A DNA stretch of 64,000 nucleotides from Paenibacillaceae bacterium GAS479 (GTDB taxonomy: Bacteria > Bacillota > Bacilli > Paenibacillales > Paenibacillaceae), in assembly GCA_900105225.1 (NCBI GenBank), contig LT629764.1, forward strand, positions 3,864,501 to 3,928,500, read 5' to 3'. A model generated the notes under the pieces. It worked only from the letters and a program-made list of their open reading frames with translations. It was not told the origin of the DNA and did not search any database. Position numbers and translations under genes: made by a program. How positions within the stretch are numbered: the stretch's first letter is position 1; every line of letters starts with the position of its first letter. Below are positions 16,213 to 27,177 of the stretch, piece after piece.

Positions 16213-18156
16213 TTAGTTGTCCTTGCCGCCGTAACGCTTCTGGTATTGCGAAAGTACGCGCAGCGGCCAGATGTAGCGGCTGCTGTGATAATCCAGATAA
16301 ACATGGCCGGGAAAGGCGCCGCCCGCAGGATAGCGGCTTCGCCAGTCATTCGCTTTCAGCAGTGAACATAGACAGGAGATGCCGCGCTCAATCTCACTCT
16401 GTGGAGCATGGGGATGAGCGAGCAGCCCCTCCAGCGCCCAAGCGGTCTGCGAAGGTGTACTGGCACCGAGTGCGCGATATTCACCAGCCACATCGCTTGA
16501 GCAGGATTCGCCCCAGCCTCCGTCCCTGTTTTGTACGGATAACAGCCAGTTCATGCCTCTGTACAGCGGTGCGGCGCTCCGCTGCGCCTTAACTGCAAGC
16601 AGCCCGGTCATAGCCGCTCCTGTGCCATGCACATAGCAGATGCCCCAGCGCCCGAGCCAGCTTCCGGTTTGCGTCTGCCGCGCCAATAGCCAGTCGGCTG
16701 CTTTGGAGATGGCGTTCATCTCGGGATGGGAGCCATCTTCCTCATTCAGCGCCGCTGCCAGCCAGCCGGGAAGCGGCGCCCCGGATTGGCTAGCCCACTG
16801 AAGCGTACGAGCGGTGAGATCAACCGTTGGTGGATCGGTAAGGATCTGCGCAGACTGTTCAAACTGGATGAGGCCGATGAGCGGGCTTCCAGATTCCCGC
16901 TCGAAAGCTGGCCAGCCGCCGCTTCGGTTCTGCATCGACCACACCCAGTTGCTGCCTCGTTCCTGTGCCTCCGGACTCCAATAGAGAGCATTGCCAGCCA
17001 CGCGTTTCAATAGCATCAGGGCGGCGGTGCTGTCGTCGATGTCGGGATAACGCGTGTTGATATTGCTGAACCCCCAGCCGCCAGGTTTAACATCGGGATT
17101 GCGTCGCTTCCAGTCTCCCTCGACCGTCTGTTGGCGAGTTGCTAAATAACGGGCCGCATTTTGCAAGGCGGGATGTGCTGTGGGCAACCCGCTCTCGTAG
17201 AGCGAGTTGCCGATCATCGCCGTATCCCATACTGTAGAATCCGCGATTTGCAGATGGGAACGCTCTGATTGCGGGTAATGCCACACAAGGGAGCGGATGC
17301 CGTCCAGCGCTCGAGTAATCGTCCCATGCTCAGGCGGATAGCCGACGGAAAGCAGCGCGGCAATCATGAGGATCGTTGCGGTTGAATAAGTAAGCAGCGT
17401 GCCATTCGGCTCGATGCGGTCGAGCATGTAGCGTTCCGCCCGCTTTAAAGTGGCTGGATAGAGCGGGGAGTGGCCTGTGGCAAGCGCATTGACAATACCG
17501 GCTAGCGGTTCCGGCATTAGCGGCGGCAGCCGGAAGCTCCTTTCTTCACCGGCGATCAGCTCTTCCAGCTTCGGTAGCCGCCCTTTGCCGAGCGTGAAGC
17601 TTCCGGAGCTTAGCATAAGCACAGGTACGAGATGAGCGCGTGCATGGCCGGACAGGTCGAAAAGGCTGAGTGGCAACCAGGAAGGAGCAAGCAAAGACTC
17701 GACCGGAATGCGCAAGGCTCGCGGCCATGGCAGCTGGCCGGTCATGGCGAGCAGCACCTGAGTCATCATTGCTCGCACTTCGCCGAGTCCACCCATGGAG
17801 AGGATATAACGTCTTGCTTTGACCATAGCGGGATCGCCGTAATCATGGCTTCCGCTGGCGAGCAGGGCATAGTAAGCCTCCACGCTGGATTCTAAATGCC
17901 CCTTCTGCTGGTCGGCGTATAGCCGCCACCCGCCATCCTCATGCTGGGCGGCGGCGATTCGTGCCGCTACCCGTCGGATCAGCTCGCGATCCCCCTCTTG
18001 GCGGCCGAGCGATTGGAGCAGTATAAGCAAAAACGCATCGCTCATTACTCCACTTTCGGCGCAGAGCCTCCAAGCTCCGTCACTGCTCTGCCCTTCTAAC
18101 AGTTCCTGCTGCAACATGGCCGCGCTTGAAGCGGCATCCTGCAAGATGTCAGTCAT
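16213..18156 (-). CDS. sqhC: squalene/sporulenol-type terpene cyclase
   Basis: The 647-residue protein is a class II terpene cyclase. The proton-donating DxDD motif is D372-I-D-D375 in RYPDIDDSTAAL, and several QW-type repeats are visible (HEDGGWRLY; NRSGGWPAF; TGSWLGRWG; NRDGGWGES). Length and composition fit Bacillus SqhC (sporulenol synthase, about 630 residues), which cyclises tetraprenyl-beta-curcumene in the spore lineage. Squalene-hopene cyclisation is the alternative, and the sequence alone does not decide. The ATG follows GAGGAGGTGA. Enzymes of this family are monotopic membrane proteins. No prenyltransferase gene is nearby. Confidence 0.85.
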   Translation of the reverse strand: MTDILQDAASSAAMLQQELLEGQSSDGAWRLCAESGVMSDAFLLILLQSLGRQEGDRELIRRVAARIAAAQHEDGGWRLYADQQKGHLESSVEAYYALLASGSHDYGDPAMVKARRYILSMGGLGEVRAMMTQVLLAMTGQLPWPRALRIPVESLLAPSWLPLSLFDLSGHARAHLVPVLMLSSGSFTLGKGRLPKLEELIAGEERSFRLPPLMPEPLAGIVNALATGHSPLYPATLKRAERYMLDRIEPNGTLLTYSTATILMIAALLSVGYPPEHGTITRALDGIRSLVWHYPQSERSHLQIADSTVWDTAMIGNSLYESGLPTAHPALQNAARYLATRQQTVEGDWKRRNPDVKPGGWGFSNINTRYPDIDDSTAALMLLKRVAGNALYWSPEAQERGSNWVWSMQNRSGGWPAFERESGSPLIGLIQFEQSAQILTDPPTVDLTARTLQWASQSGAPLPGWLAAALNEEDGSHPEMNAISKAADWLLARQTQTGSWLGRWGICYVHGTGAAMTGLLAVKAQRSAAPLYRGMNWLLSVQNRDGGWGESCSSDVAGEYRALGASTPSQTAWALEGLLAHPHAPQSEIERGISCLCSLLKANDWRSRYPAGGAFPGHVYLDYHSSRYIWPLRVLSQYQKRYGGKDN

Positions 18157-18213
18157 TGATTAATGTCACCTCCTCGTGGCCTCATGCTCTGACGCCCTGC
18201 AGCCGATCCATCA

Positions 18214-18269
18214 AAGAGCTGCGCTGCTCCGCCGACTTGCGTACCAGTCACGGGGAGAGCGCAGCTCTT
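18214..18269. terminator. long inverted repeat between yhbH and the cyclase gene
   Basis: AAGAGCTGCGCT and AGCGCAGCTCTT are perfect twelve-base arms, extended inward by CTCC/GGAG. There is no strong T run on either side (TTATTTGCTTT on the plus strand), so termination for yhbH is plausible but not certain. Confidence 0.5.
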
Positions 18270-18332
18270 ATTTGCTTTATGGATAGAGGCTGCGTTCAGC
18301 AGTCAAGACATAGCGGATTGGCGCGGCTCAGC

Positions 18333-19478
<1,146 letters not shown>

Positions 19479-19499
19479 AGCCGCTCACCCCGCTTCGTT

Positions 19500-19704
19500 C
19501 GTTTTTCAGAGCCAGTTGGACCTGTTCTCCAATTATATTCAAAGGGCAGTGAATCAGACCCGAAGCAAGGGGAAAGCGACAGTTCGGGAAATTTGCCCCA
19601 ATAAAGCCAAAATTATTGAGGGCAGAATTAAACGGAAATTCGGGGAATTGGGGGCTAGTATGGAGGGCGTGGGCGGCGATTTCAAACCGCCCTTTAAAGA
19701 ATAA
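19500..19704 (+). other. orphan open stretch of unclear coding status
   Basis: The gap from yhbH to the giant surface-protein gene is 674 bases. Its first part is open on the plus strand (QLDLFSNYIQRAVNQTRSKG ... KRKFGELGASMEGVG, stop at 19704) and also partly on the minus strand. No start with a ribosome site is present outside yhbH, and I do not recognise the sequence. It could be a gene remnant or an intergenic repeat. The remainder of the gap holds the promoter, operator and cre site listed below. Confidence 0.2.
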
Positions 19705-19715
19705 CCAATAAGTGA

Positions 19716-19766
19716 TTGACAAAAGATGAGAAAAACTTTACGATTCGATTACAAGAATTGGCGCAA
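19716..19766 (+). promoter_or_regulatory. promoter with TTGGCGCAA operator
   Basis: TTGACA (19716-19721), a 17-base spacer and TACGAT (19739-19744) form a good sigma-A promoter. TTGGCGCAA lies at 19758-19766, over the expected transcript start, where a repressor would block it. A palindromic variant TTTGGGCCAAA is at 19812-19822. The leader to the ATG at 20153 would be about 400 bases. Confidence 0.55.
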
Positions 19767-20066
19767 ATTAACATACATAATAAGCGTTAAAACCTGCAAG
19801 AGTTATTAAAATTTGGGCCAAATTTTGTTAGGGCAATCAAATAGGCGAGGTGATGCTCTTTTACGACAGCCCGGTTCATGCTTAAGCTCCATGATTCGCA
19901 GTACTGCAGTATGCCCATCCATATTTTTCATTCGCATTAACCATCACTTGTTTCACATTCCTTCCCATTAGGCACCATTCAATTTGTACTCAAACTCCAC
20001 GACGAAGACTCAAAACGATTCAATCATTTAGTTTAGAGATACCAGGATCAGTTTTTTTGAAGGAAT

Positions 20067-20080
20067 TGTAAGCGCTTTAT
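20067..20080 (+). promoter_or_regulatory. cre-like catabolite control site
   Basis: TGTAAGCGCTTTAT matches the CcpA consensus in its central TGTAAGCGCTT part. It lies about 75 bases before the giant surface protein's start, parallel to the box at 7153. Confidence 0.5.
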
Positions 20081-20152
20081 TAAAGGGCTGTATGTCGGTT
20101 CGGCATAAAGTCGGTCAAGTGCCGGCTTAATACTCTCTTGGGGGGAACAGGA

Positions 20153-23100
20153 ATGAAGGGGAAACAATTAACGGCGTTGCTGTTGGCTGCAGCAGTTGCA
20201 ATGCCATTTGGCACTTGGGGAGGAACTGCCCAGGTTTATGCGGATCAGCCAGGCTTTAAGGCTGGCAGCTTTGAGGATTGGACGTCTTCCGAAGTAGTCA
20301 GCTCTGTGCGCGCCAATCGGCTTCAGGATATTAAAGCTGTCCTGAAAGAGGACAAGCTGTACGTGCTCGTTAACGGAACGGGGCTGGATAAAGAAAAAAC
20401 GCTGTATTTGAATACCGATGCAGATGAGGCTACGGGCAGCAAGCTGATTTACTGGAACGGTGGTGTTGGCGCAGATTACAAAATCGTGAATGATACGGTG
20501 TATCGGTTCGAGAATGAGGACTGGGTACAGCAAGGAAAGGCTCAAATAGCGGTATCTCCCACCGGAGTTGAATACGAAATCAATCTTTCTCTGCTGGGCG
20601 GAACAGCACCTGAGCTCATGAAGCTTGCTTTTGAAACGGATGGATATGCATTACCGGAACTAGGACAAGCAACGATGCCGGTGAAGCTTACCAAAACCGT
20701 TCATGAGCCTGCGCCGCTTGCCCCTCCTGTCGTCACGATAGATGCCTATAGTACGGAATGGACAGATATTCCCGTACTGCAGTTGAGCCCGGACGGAGAG
20801 ACATCATTGAAATACTCACTGGGAGACGGCAAGCTTAATATCCTTATTCAAGGTGAAGTTGACACAGGAGAAATCCCGGCGATCTACGATCATCTGTATC
20901 TTGATGTGGATAATGATCCGGTGAGCGGTTATCAATCCTGGGCGTGGAAAAATAAGCTCGGGTCCGATTTTTTTGTCCAAAATGGGATCTTATATGCTTG
21001 GAATAGCAGTAGCAAAGCATGGGGGGCAACCTCGGCTGAAGCAAGCGGAATCAAATACATGCGTGGAGGTTCAGGAAAAAACAAAACGATTGAGTGGAGT
21101 CTGCCCGTAAGCAGTCTTAATGCGGGAAGCGCCAAAAGTATCCGGGTCGGATACTTGGCTACCGGGACTTCTATCCCGGCGACCAATGCGGAGCCGCTTA
21201 CGCTGTCGCTAGTTGAGCAGCCGCGGCTTGTAATTGACGGCAATGCTGGCGATTGGGCCGGGATTCCTTTGCTCGCTTCAGCACCGGAAGCGGGTGCGAT
21301 GGATGTCAAAACCCATGTTTCCGGTGGTAAATTATATGGGCTTATCACGGGACAAATTGATGCAGCGGAATTCCCAAATCTATGGGAACACTTCTCTATA
21401 GACACGGATAAAAATCCAAATACAGGAAGATCATCTTCTGCTTGGGCAGGCAAGCTGGCGGCGGAGTACTTGGTCCAAAGCGGCAATCTGTTCAAGGCAG
21501 ATGAAAATCGCGACTGGAAAATTACCCCTACCACTTACGAATATAAGAGATCCGGAACGGGCGCCAATAAAGTCATCGAGTTCGCTCTGCCACTAAGCGC
21601 AATCGGCATTACAACCGAGAAAAGCATGCATGTCGGCGTAGTGAGCAATGTGTACGGCGCACCGGCGAAAACCGGCGATCCTGCGACGGTTCAAATCGTG
21701 AACGTTAATCCGAAAATTGTCGTTGATGGAAACGGCGGGGAGTGGAGCGACGTTGAGGTCGGAGCAAAGGCAGGACAGGTGCCATATACGTTGCAAGTCG
21801 CGCAGGACGAGCGGAAGCTGTACATTCGCGTCAAGGGAGAAAAGATGGATCTTCGCAATGTTTACTATATCAACAGCGGCAGCTCGAACGTGTCTAACGC
21901 CGACTCGGTTGATTGGAAAGATTCAGCCTATGATTACAAGATTGAAAAAGGCATTCTTTATGCTTATGACGCAGTGCAGAGTACATGGTCGAACCGCGGC
22001 CAAGTACGTTTGAATGCTGGTGACGATTGGGTTGAAACCACCATTTATTTGGATCAAATTGGACTAAAGGGCCCAGCACCGGTGAAAATCGGCTGGTTGC
22101 AGCGGGGCGTTATGCAGGTTCCTGTTTCCGATGCCCCAATGCTGACGGTAGGTCAGACAAGCACGACGCATCAGTCCGATATTTTTTATCCGCGTGAAAG
22201 CTTTGAGGTGTTGAACAATCCGTTTATAGGATGGGCGGGTTGGGCAAAAAGCAACAGCCATCCGGACGGAACGCCTTATCCTCAGGAACATAGCCTTGTT
22301 TATGTCGGGGTTACCTGGAGAGAGCTTGAGCCCGAAAAAGGCGTGTTTGATTGGGAAGGTATTGAAAAGAAGTACCAGTTCGATTATTGGAAATCACTTG
22401 GAAAAAGAATCAATCTGCGTCTTGTATTAGACACGCCGACAGGCGAGCCGCATATGGATATTCCCGATTGGCTCTACGAGGAATTGGATGCGGCTGGAGA
22501 TCCGGGCACTCATTATAAGGGCTTCTCCCGCGATGTTCGTGCAGGCTTCAGCCCGAACTATGACAGTCCAATTCTCATCAAAGAGCATAAGCGGATGATT
22601 GATGCTGTGGCAGCGCGTTACGATAACGATTCTATCATTGCGCATCTTCAGTTGGGCAGCTTGGGCCACTGGGGAGAATGGCATACGTGGCCGGCCGGTA
22701 CGGGAGTTTTCCCTAAGCTCAGCGTGTCAAATCAATATGTCCAGCATTATTTGGACGCTTTCAAAAATACCCCTCTAGGAATGCGCAAGCCGTTCCCGGT
22801 TGCAAAAGAACAAAATATGGGCTTGTTCAATGATGTATTCGGCATCAAATCCAGTACGGACGAGTTCATTGGCTGGAGCAAAAAAGGGTGGAGCGGGATC
22901 AAAGAGTTCGTTGATGATCCGTCTCAAGCCGATGCTATTCTAGCTGCATCTATAATGCCGGATTACTGGAAAACGAACTATTCCGGAGGCGAGTTCGCAA
23001 ACGGTGATGCGGAAAGCTTCCTTACGGACGATACGGTTATGGAATCGTTGCGTCAGATGAGGGATAGCCACACTTCATGGCTTGGTCCATCTTCCCCAGC

Positions 23101-24778
23101 GAGTACACCATACGGCACTGAGATTCAATCGAATATTGATACGATGCAGCGCTTGATGGGCTACCGTTTTGTCGTTGAAGCGGTGAAAAGCAGTTCAGCG
23201 GCAAACGCCGGTTCCGAAATAACGGTGGAGAGCATCTGGAACAACAAAGGAGTAGCGCCGTTTTACCGGGACTGGAATATTGAGTACAGCCTGCGAAACA
23301 CGGAGGGCGAAGTGGTATACAAACTTCAGGACACGGCAACGGATCTGATCAATCTGCTTCCGGGCCGCCACAATGTGAGTGCTGCGCTTAAGCTTCCGGC
23401 GACCCTTAAGTCCGGTACGTATCAGCTTGAGGCGGCGATCATCGACCCATCGACCAGCCAACCAGGTGTCAAACTGGCGATTGGAGACGAGCAGAGCGAC
23501 GGGCGTTATAAAATTGGAAGCGTGGTAGTAACGGGAACCGATTCAAGTTCCACTCCAACGCCGACAGCAACATCAACACCAACTGCAACACCGACATCAA
23601 CGCCGACATCAACTCCAAGTTGGACCGCAACACCGGCACCAACGTCAAGTCCGGTCTCAACACCAGGTCCGACTCCGGGCTCTGATGACAAAGTACAACT
23701 TGTAAATTCACCTGTGTTAACAGGCGGAAAAATTATGCTGACACTTGAAGCGGGCAAAACGAGCCTCCAGCTGTCTCTTTCAGCGGAAGCGATGAAGGAC
23801 AACCCAGCGATAATTGTGAAGTCCGGCGATACAACGTTTGAAATTCCCGGCGATGTTGTGAAGCAGGCAAAAGGAAAAACTACGGGCAGTTCGGCAAGTC
23901 TGTCTATCGGCATTGAGACGCTTGCCGGCACGAAAAGTCAATCGTTAGCTTCGGCGTACAGCTTGAGACAAAAAGCAAATGTGAAACCCGCAGCCTCAGG
24001 CTTCAGTATGAAGTTGGCGGTGAAGGAAAACGCCAAAACGAACGAACTGACGGCTTTCTCGGCGCCAATATCGGTTACACTGCCGGGGAATGTCAGCGAT
24101 GCTTCGCTTATCAATTTGTATCAAGTTGACGGTGCGTCGCTGAAGCTGCATCCGGCGCGTCTCATTGTAGGCAAGCCGGCTGCAACGATCAGCGGGCCTG
24201 GAGAGTATGTATGGATGCATTACAGCAAATCCTTTAAGGATTTAACGCCAAATCATTGGGCAAGCGATTCCGTGGCTGAGCTTGCCGCCAAAGAAATTGT
24301 TAAAGGTGACGAACGGGATCGCTTCCTAACCCGCACTCTGGTGACGAGAGCGGAGTTTACCGCGATGCTTGTCCGGATGTTGCAGCTTCCATCGGCCAAG
24401 GATCAATCGAAGCCTTTCCGAGATGTGCCGACTACGGCATGGTTCAGCGCCGAAGTCGCCTCCGCGCAGGAGGCGGGACTAGTTCAAGGAAGCGAAGGCT
24501 CTTTTGAGCCAAACCGCTACATTAGCCGAGAGGAAATGGTTGTTCTGGCGGTAAGGGCAGCCAAACAGCTTGGTCTGCAGCTAGGCGTCAGCGGGAATGG
24601 CAAGGCTTTTGCCGACAACTCCGATATTTCGGGATGGGCAGCGGAGAGTGTACGCGCCGCGACAGAGCTGTCCCTTGTAGCGGGCGACGCTGAAGGCTCT
24701 CTGCGGCCGAAGGAAGGAGCCGTTCGGGCCGAAGCAGCCGTTATGCTGGCGCGAATTCTACATTTGCTTAATCGCTAG
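20153..24778 (+). CDS. giant SLH-anchored surface protein with CBM9-like repeats and DUF4832-type domain
   Basis: This 1541-residue protein has a signal peptide (cleavage near QVYA), then four CBM9/DOMON-like repeats (about 30-185, 190-350, 355-510, 515-655; repeats two to four open VTIDAYSTEW, LVIDGNAGDW, IVVDGNGGEW). The DUF4874/DUF4832-type barrel follows (about 685-1120), with NPFIGWAGWAK, VYVGVTWRELEPEKG, GSLGHWGEWHTWP and SWLGPSSPAS. After a Thr/Pro/Ser linker (about 1130-1180) and another beta region, three SLH domains end the protein (FKDLTPNHWASD; FRDVPTTAWFSAE; FADNSDISGWAAE). SLH domains bind pyruvylated wall polymers, so the enzyme is held on the cell surface, unlike its two secreted paralogues. 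The ATG at 20153 follows GGGGGGAAC. Confidence 0.88.
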   Translation: MKGKQLTALLLAAAVAMPFGTWGGTAQVYADQPGFKAGSFEDWTSSEVVSSVRANRLQDIKAVLKEDKLYVLVNGTGLDKEKTLYLNTDADEATGSKLIYWNGGVGADYKIVNDTVYRFENEDWVQQGKAQIAVSPTGVEYEINLSLLGGTAPELMKLAFETDGYALPELGQATMPVKLTKTVHEPAPLAPPVVTIDAYSTEWTDIPVLQLSPDGETSLKYSLGDGKLNILIQGEVDTGEIPAIYDHLYLDVDNDPVSGYQSWAWKNKLGSDFFVQNGILYAWNSSSKAWGATSAEASGIKYMRGGSGKNKTIEWSLPVSSLNAGSAKSIRVGYLATGTSIPATNAEPLTLSLVEQPRLVIDGNAGDWAGIPLLASAPEAGAMDVKTHVSGGKLYGLITGQIDAAEFPNLWEHFSIDTDKNPNTGRSSSAWAGKLAAEYLVQSGNLFKADENRDWKITPTTYEYKRSGTGANKVIEFALPLSAIGITTEKSMHVGVVSNVYGAPAKTGDPATVQIVNVNPKIVVDGNGGEWSDVEVGAKAGQVPYTLQVAQDERKLYIRVKGEKMDLRNVYYINSGSSNVSNADSVDWKDSAYDYKIEKGILYAYDAVQSTWSNRGQVRLNAGDDWVETTIYLDQIGLKGPAPVKIGWLQRGVMQVPVSDAPMLTVGQTSTTHQSDIFYPRESFEVLNNPFIGWAGWAKSNSHPDGTPYPQEHSLVYVGVTWRELEPEKGVFDWEGIEKKYQFDYWKSLGKRINLRLVLDTPTGEPHMDIPDWLYEELDAAGDPGTHYKGFSRDVRAGFSPNYDSPILIKEHKRMIDAVAARYDNDSIIAHLQLGSLGHWGEWHTWPAGTGVFPKLSVSNQYVQHYLDAFKNTPLGMRKPFPVAKEQNMGLFNDVFGIKSSTDEFIGWSKKGWSGIKEFVDDPSQADAILAASIMPDYWKTNYSGGEFANGDAESFLTDDTVMESLRQMRDSHTSWLGPSSPASTPYGTEIQSNIDTMQRLMGYRFVVEAVKSSSAANAGSEITVESIWNNKGVAPFYRDWNIEYSLRNTEGEVVYKLQDTATDLINLLPGRHNVSAALKLPATLKSGTYQLEAAIIDPSTSQPGVKLAIGDEQSDGRYKIGSVVVTGTDSSSTPTPTATSTPTATPTSTPTSTPSWTATPAPTSSPVSTPGPTPGSDDKVQLVNSPVLTGGKIMLTLEAGKTSLQLSLSAEAMKDNPAIIVKSGDTTFEIPGDVVKQAKGKTTGSSASLSIGIETLAGTKSQSLASAYSLRQKANVKPAASGFSMKLAVKENAKTNELTAFSAPISVTLPGNVSDASLINLYQVDGASLKLHPARLIVGKPAATISGPGEYVWMHYSKSFKDLTPNHWASDSVAELAAKEIVKGDERDRFLTRTLVTRAEFTAMLVRMLQLPSAKDQSKPFRDVPTTAWFSAEVASAQEAGLVQGSEGSFEPNRYISREEMVVLAVRAAKQLGLQLGVSGNGKAFADNSDISGWAAESVRAATELSLVAGDAEGSLRPKEGAVRAEAAVMLARILHLLNR

Positions 24779-24820
24779 TTTTCTATTTGATATTGTGCAA
24801 CGGGTTTGAGCTACATCAGC

Positions 24821-24864
24821 AAAAAGGGAGGAGACTGAGCCGAGCTCAGTTCCCTCCCTTTTTT
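24821..24864 (+). terminator. Rho-independent terminator
   Basis: AAAAAGGGAGGAGACTGAGC pairs with GCTCAGTTCCCTCCCTTTTT in a long stem and is followed by T residues. It ends the SLH protein gene. Confidence 0.85.
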
Positions 24865-24888
24865 ATGCATCGACTATGAAGGAATTAT

Positions 24889-24897
24889 TTGGCGCAA
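24889..24897 (+). promoter_or_regulatory. TTGGCGCAA candidate operator
   Basis: An exact copy of the 9-mer in TTATTTGGCGCAAATAAA, an AT-rich near-palindrome. It lies about 150 bases upstream of the -35 of the oxidoreductase-transporter operon, within the 380-base intergenic gap. Confidence 0.4.
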
Positions 24898-25014
24898 ATA
24901 AATCGAAACCTCAGATATTGGAACCGTTAACAAATTGCCTGAATGACCACGGATTTGAAGACGGAATGCCCGTTATCCTTAGTAAATAACTACATTTTAA
25001 CGTTAAGCAAATAA

Positions 25015-25023
25015 TTGGCGCAA
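25015..25023 (+). promoter_or_regulatory. TTGGCGCAA candidate operator
   Basis: An exact copy in ATAATTGGCGCAAAATAT, 28 bases upstream of the -35 box of the operon promoter. Confidence 0.5.
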
Positions 25024-25050
25024 AATATTAATTATATTAGCCAAAAAATG

Positions 25051-25080
25051 TTGACGGTTTTTAAAAGTTTGGGCTATAAT
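25051..25080 (+). promoter_or_regulatory. sigma-A promoter of the sugar-import operon
   Basis: TTGACG (25051-25056), an 18-base spacer and a perfect TATAAT (25075-25080). Candidate operators lie both upstream (25015) and downstream (25125), an arrangement that would allow repression by looping. Confidence 0.7.
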
Positions 25081-25124
25081 CAGGTTAGATAAGGGCTGAT
25101 CTTTGCTTCCTGCGGTAAAAGGGA

Positions 25125-25133
25125 TTGGCGCAA
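25125..25133 (+). promoter_or_regulatory. TTGGCGCAA candidate operator
   Basis: An exact copy in GGGATTGGCGCAATTATG, about 40 bases downstream of the predicted transcript start and 27 bases before the oxidoreductase ATG. Confidence 0.5.
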
Positions 25134-25159
25134 TTATGACCAATTGGAGAGTGTACAAC

Positions 25160-26296
25160 ATGAACAAGCTTAGAATGGCTTTCATCGGTGTCGGCGACAT
25201 GGGATCTCATCATTGCATCGGCTTTGATCTGTTGCCGGAATGTGAAGTGAAGTATATTTGCGATGGCAATGAGGCGAATGTGCAGAGAACACTAGTTGAG
25301 TTGAAAAATTCGCAGCCTGAAATTTGTAGCGATTACAGGGAGCTGATTCATGCGGATGACATCGACGCGGTTGTGATCGCGGTACCGAACTATCTTCACC
25401 GGGAGCTGGCGGTTGCGTTTCTAGAAGCTGGCAAACATGTCTTTTTGGAAAAGCCTGTAGCCCATACCCTTGAAGATTGCGATGCCATTATTGCTGCAGC
25501 TGAGAAGAGTGGTCGCTTCCTGCAGATTGGACTTGTATATCGATACTCCAACGTGTACCGCAGAATGGAAAGGGAACTTTCCCTCGGCAAGCTGGGAGAG
25601 GTCAAGCTGATGTGGTGCAAGGAATTCCGCGAACCATTCCCTCCAACGGACTGGTTCTATGACAAAAATCGCTCCGGCGGAGCGCTTGTCGAGAAGGACT
25701 GTCATCACTTCGATATTTTCAACTGGATGATTGGCTCCCGTCCTAAGCGGGTGTTCGCTACTGGTGGTCAGCATGTTATTAAGCAAGGTGAGCCTAATCA
25801 GATTACAAACTCTTATACGCATTATCCAACGAAGGAAATTAATGATGTGTCCATCGTCGACCACGCTTGGGTAACGATCGAGTATGAAAATGGCAGCAAG
25901 GCGAATCTTGGCCTATGCATGTACCTCAAGCCAAAGAACTTGATGGGAGAAGGGCTGGAAATTGGCCTGATCGGTGACAATGGCGCGCAGATGGTCGTTC
26001 GCAATGATAAAACGATTGATATCGTAGGTGGTTCAAATTCTACTACGGAGCATCTAGACATCGATGTGATTTCGGACTCGATCTTGGGCGGCCACACGGG
26101 CGGGCAAACTCAGCGAGTTGAGTTCCTTCAATGTATTCGTGAGGGTAAGCAGCCTTCTGCTTCTGCACAGGTAGGCCGAGATGCGCTATTGGTAGCGCTT
26201 GCAGCTGAAAAATCTATTGTTGAGGAGCGCTATGTTTACCTGAATGAATTAACAAGCGAGGGGTGGAAGCATGAAAGGCAGCTTGAGAAAATTTGA
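25160..26296 (+). CDS. Gfo/Idh/MocA family oxidoreductase
   Basis: This 378-residue enzyme has an N-terminal Rossmann fold (MAFIGVGDMGSHH, glycine motif at residues 10-15), AVPNYLHRELAVAFLEAG, and the family signature EKP at residues 97-99 (VFLEKPVAHT). It ends with a C-terminal alpha/beta domain containing KDCHHFDIFNWM. Such enzymes oxidise or reduce sugars and inositols with NAD(P). Position at the head of an ABC sugar-transporter operon suggests it processes the imported sugar. The ATG at 25160 follows GGAGAGTG; the longer frame from 25103 would place the operator inside the gene. Its 3' end overlaps the next gene by 26 bases. Confidence 0.9.
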   Translation: MNKLRMAFIGVGDMGSHHCIGFDLLPECEVKYICDGNEANVQRTLVELKNSQPEICSDYRELIHADDIDAVVIAVPNYLHRELAVAFLEAGKHVFLEKPVAHTLEDCDAIIAAAEKSGRFLQIGLVYRYSNVYRRMERELSLGKLGEVKLMWCKEFREPFPPTDWFYDKNRSGGALVEKDCHHFDIFNWMIGSRPKRVFATGGQHVIKQGEPNQITNSYTHYPTKEINDVSIVDHAWVTIEYENGSKANLGLCMYLKPKNLMGEGLEIGLIGDNGAQMVVRNDKTIDIVGGSNSTTEHLDIDVISDSILGGHTGGQTQRVEFLQCIREGKQPSASAQVGRDALLVALAAEKSIVEERYVYLNELTSEGWKHERQLEKI

Positions 26297-27164
26297 CACT
26301 CCTTTATTCTTCTTGTACATCGCACCTTGGTTAATCGGTTTTATTTTTTTCTTCCTCATTCCGTTCGGAACGTCGGTTTTCTATGCATTCACAGATGCTC
26401 GTCTACCGGGCTCGGTTGATTACAATTTCGTCGGATTAGATAACTTTGTTGATATGTTCAACAATCCGATCTTTGGGAAAAGCTTGTTCAATACGTTCTA
26501 CTTTGTTGTGATCGGAGTTCCGGTCGTAACTACCGGCATGTTGCTGTTAGCTATGCTGCTCAACCTCAACGTTAAGGGAATTGCGGTTTTTAGAGCGTTT
26601 TATTACTTGCCTACGCTTGTCCCGATCGTTGCAACCGTTATTATTTGGAAGCTTGTTTTCAACTCGGAATTCGGCATTCTCAATGCGATTCTCTCCACGT
26701 TTGGCCTTGCCAAGACGGACTGGCTTGGAGGCGAACACACGATCAAGCCTGTTATTATCATCCTACAGGTCTGGATCTCCGGCAGCGGGGTGCTGATCTT
26801 TCTTGCCGCTCTTAAAAATGTTCCTAAACATCTTTATGAAGCCGCTCACATCGATGGAGCAGGGCGCGTTCGGAATTTCTTCCACATCACGCTGCCGATG
26901 ATCAGTCCGTCGATTCTCTTCGTCGTCATCATCCAAACGATGTATAACTTCCAGCTGTTTACCGAAGCGCTGCTCCTGTCAAGGGGAGGCCCGAACTACG
27001 CTGCTTACACGTTTGTCTACAACATTTATAAGTCGGCGTTCACCGATTTGAGGTTCAATATGGCGATGACGCAGTCCATCTTCTTATTCGCACTGATCTC
27101 GCTAATTACTTTTGTGCTCATGAAGCTTTCCAATCGCTTCGTGTACTATGAGAGCGAGAAATAG
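26271..27164 (+). CDS. ABC sugar transporter permease (MalF/UgpA type)
   Basis: This 297-residue protein has six membrane helices. Its N-terminus (FFLYIAPWLIGFIFFFLIPF) is typical of carbohydrate uptake (CUT1) permeases. The cytoplasmic EAA loop reads EAAHIDGAGRVRNFFHITLP, which contacts the ATPase. It forms the membrane channel with the next gene product. GAGGGGTGG precedes the ATG, which lies inside the end of the oxidoreductase gene, indicating translational coupling. No ATPase gene is in the operon, so a shared MsmX-like ATPase elsewhere probably powers it. Confidence 0.92.
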   Translation: MKGSLRKFDTPLFFLYIAPWLIGFIFFFLIPFGTSVFYAFTDARLPGSVDYNFVGLDNFVDMFNNPIFGKSLFNTFYFVVIGVPVVTTGMLLLAMLLNLNVKGIAVFRAFYYLPTLVPIVATVIIWKLVFNSEFGILNAILSTFGLAKTDWLGGEHTIKPVIIILQVWISGSGVLIFLAALKNVPKHLYEAAHIDGAGRVRNFFHITLPMISPSILFVVIIQTMYNFQLFTEALLLSRGGPNYAAYTFVYNIYKSAFTDLRFNMAMTQSIFLFALISLITFVLMKLSNRFVYYESEK

Positions 27165-27177
27165 GAGGACACCCCGC

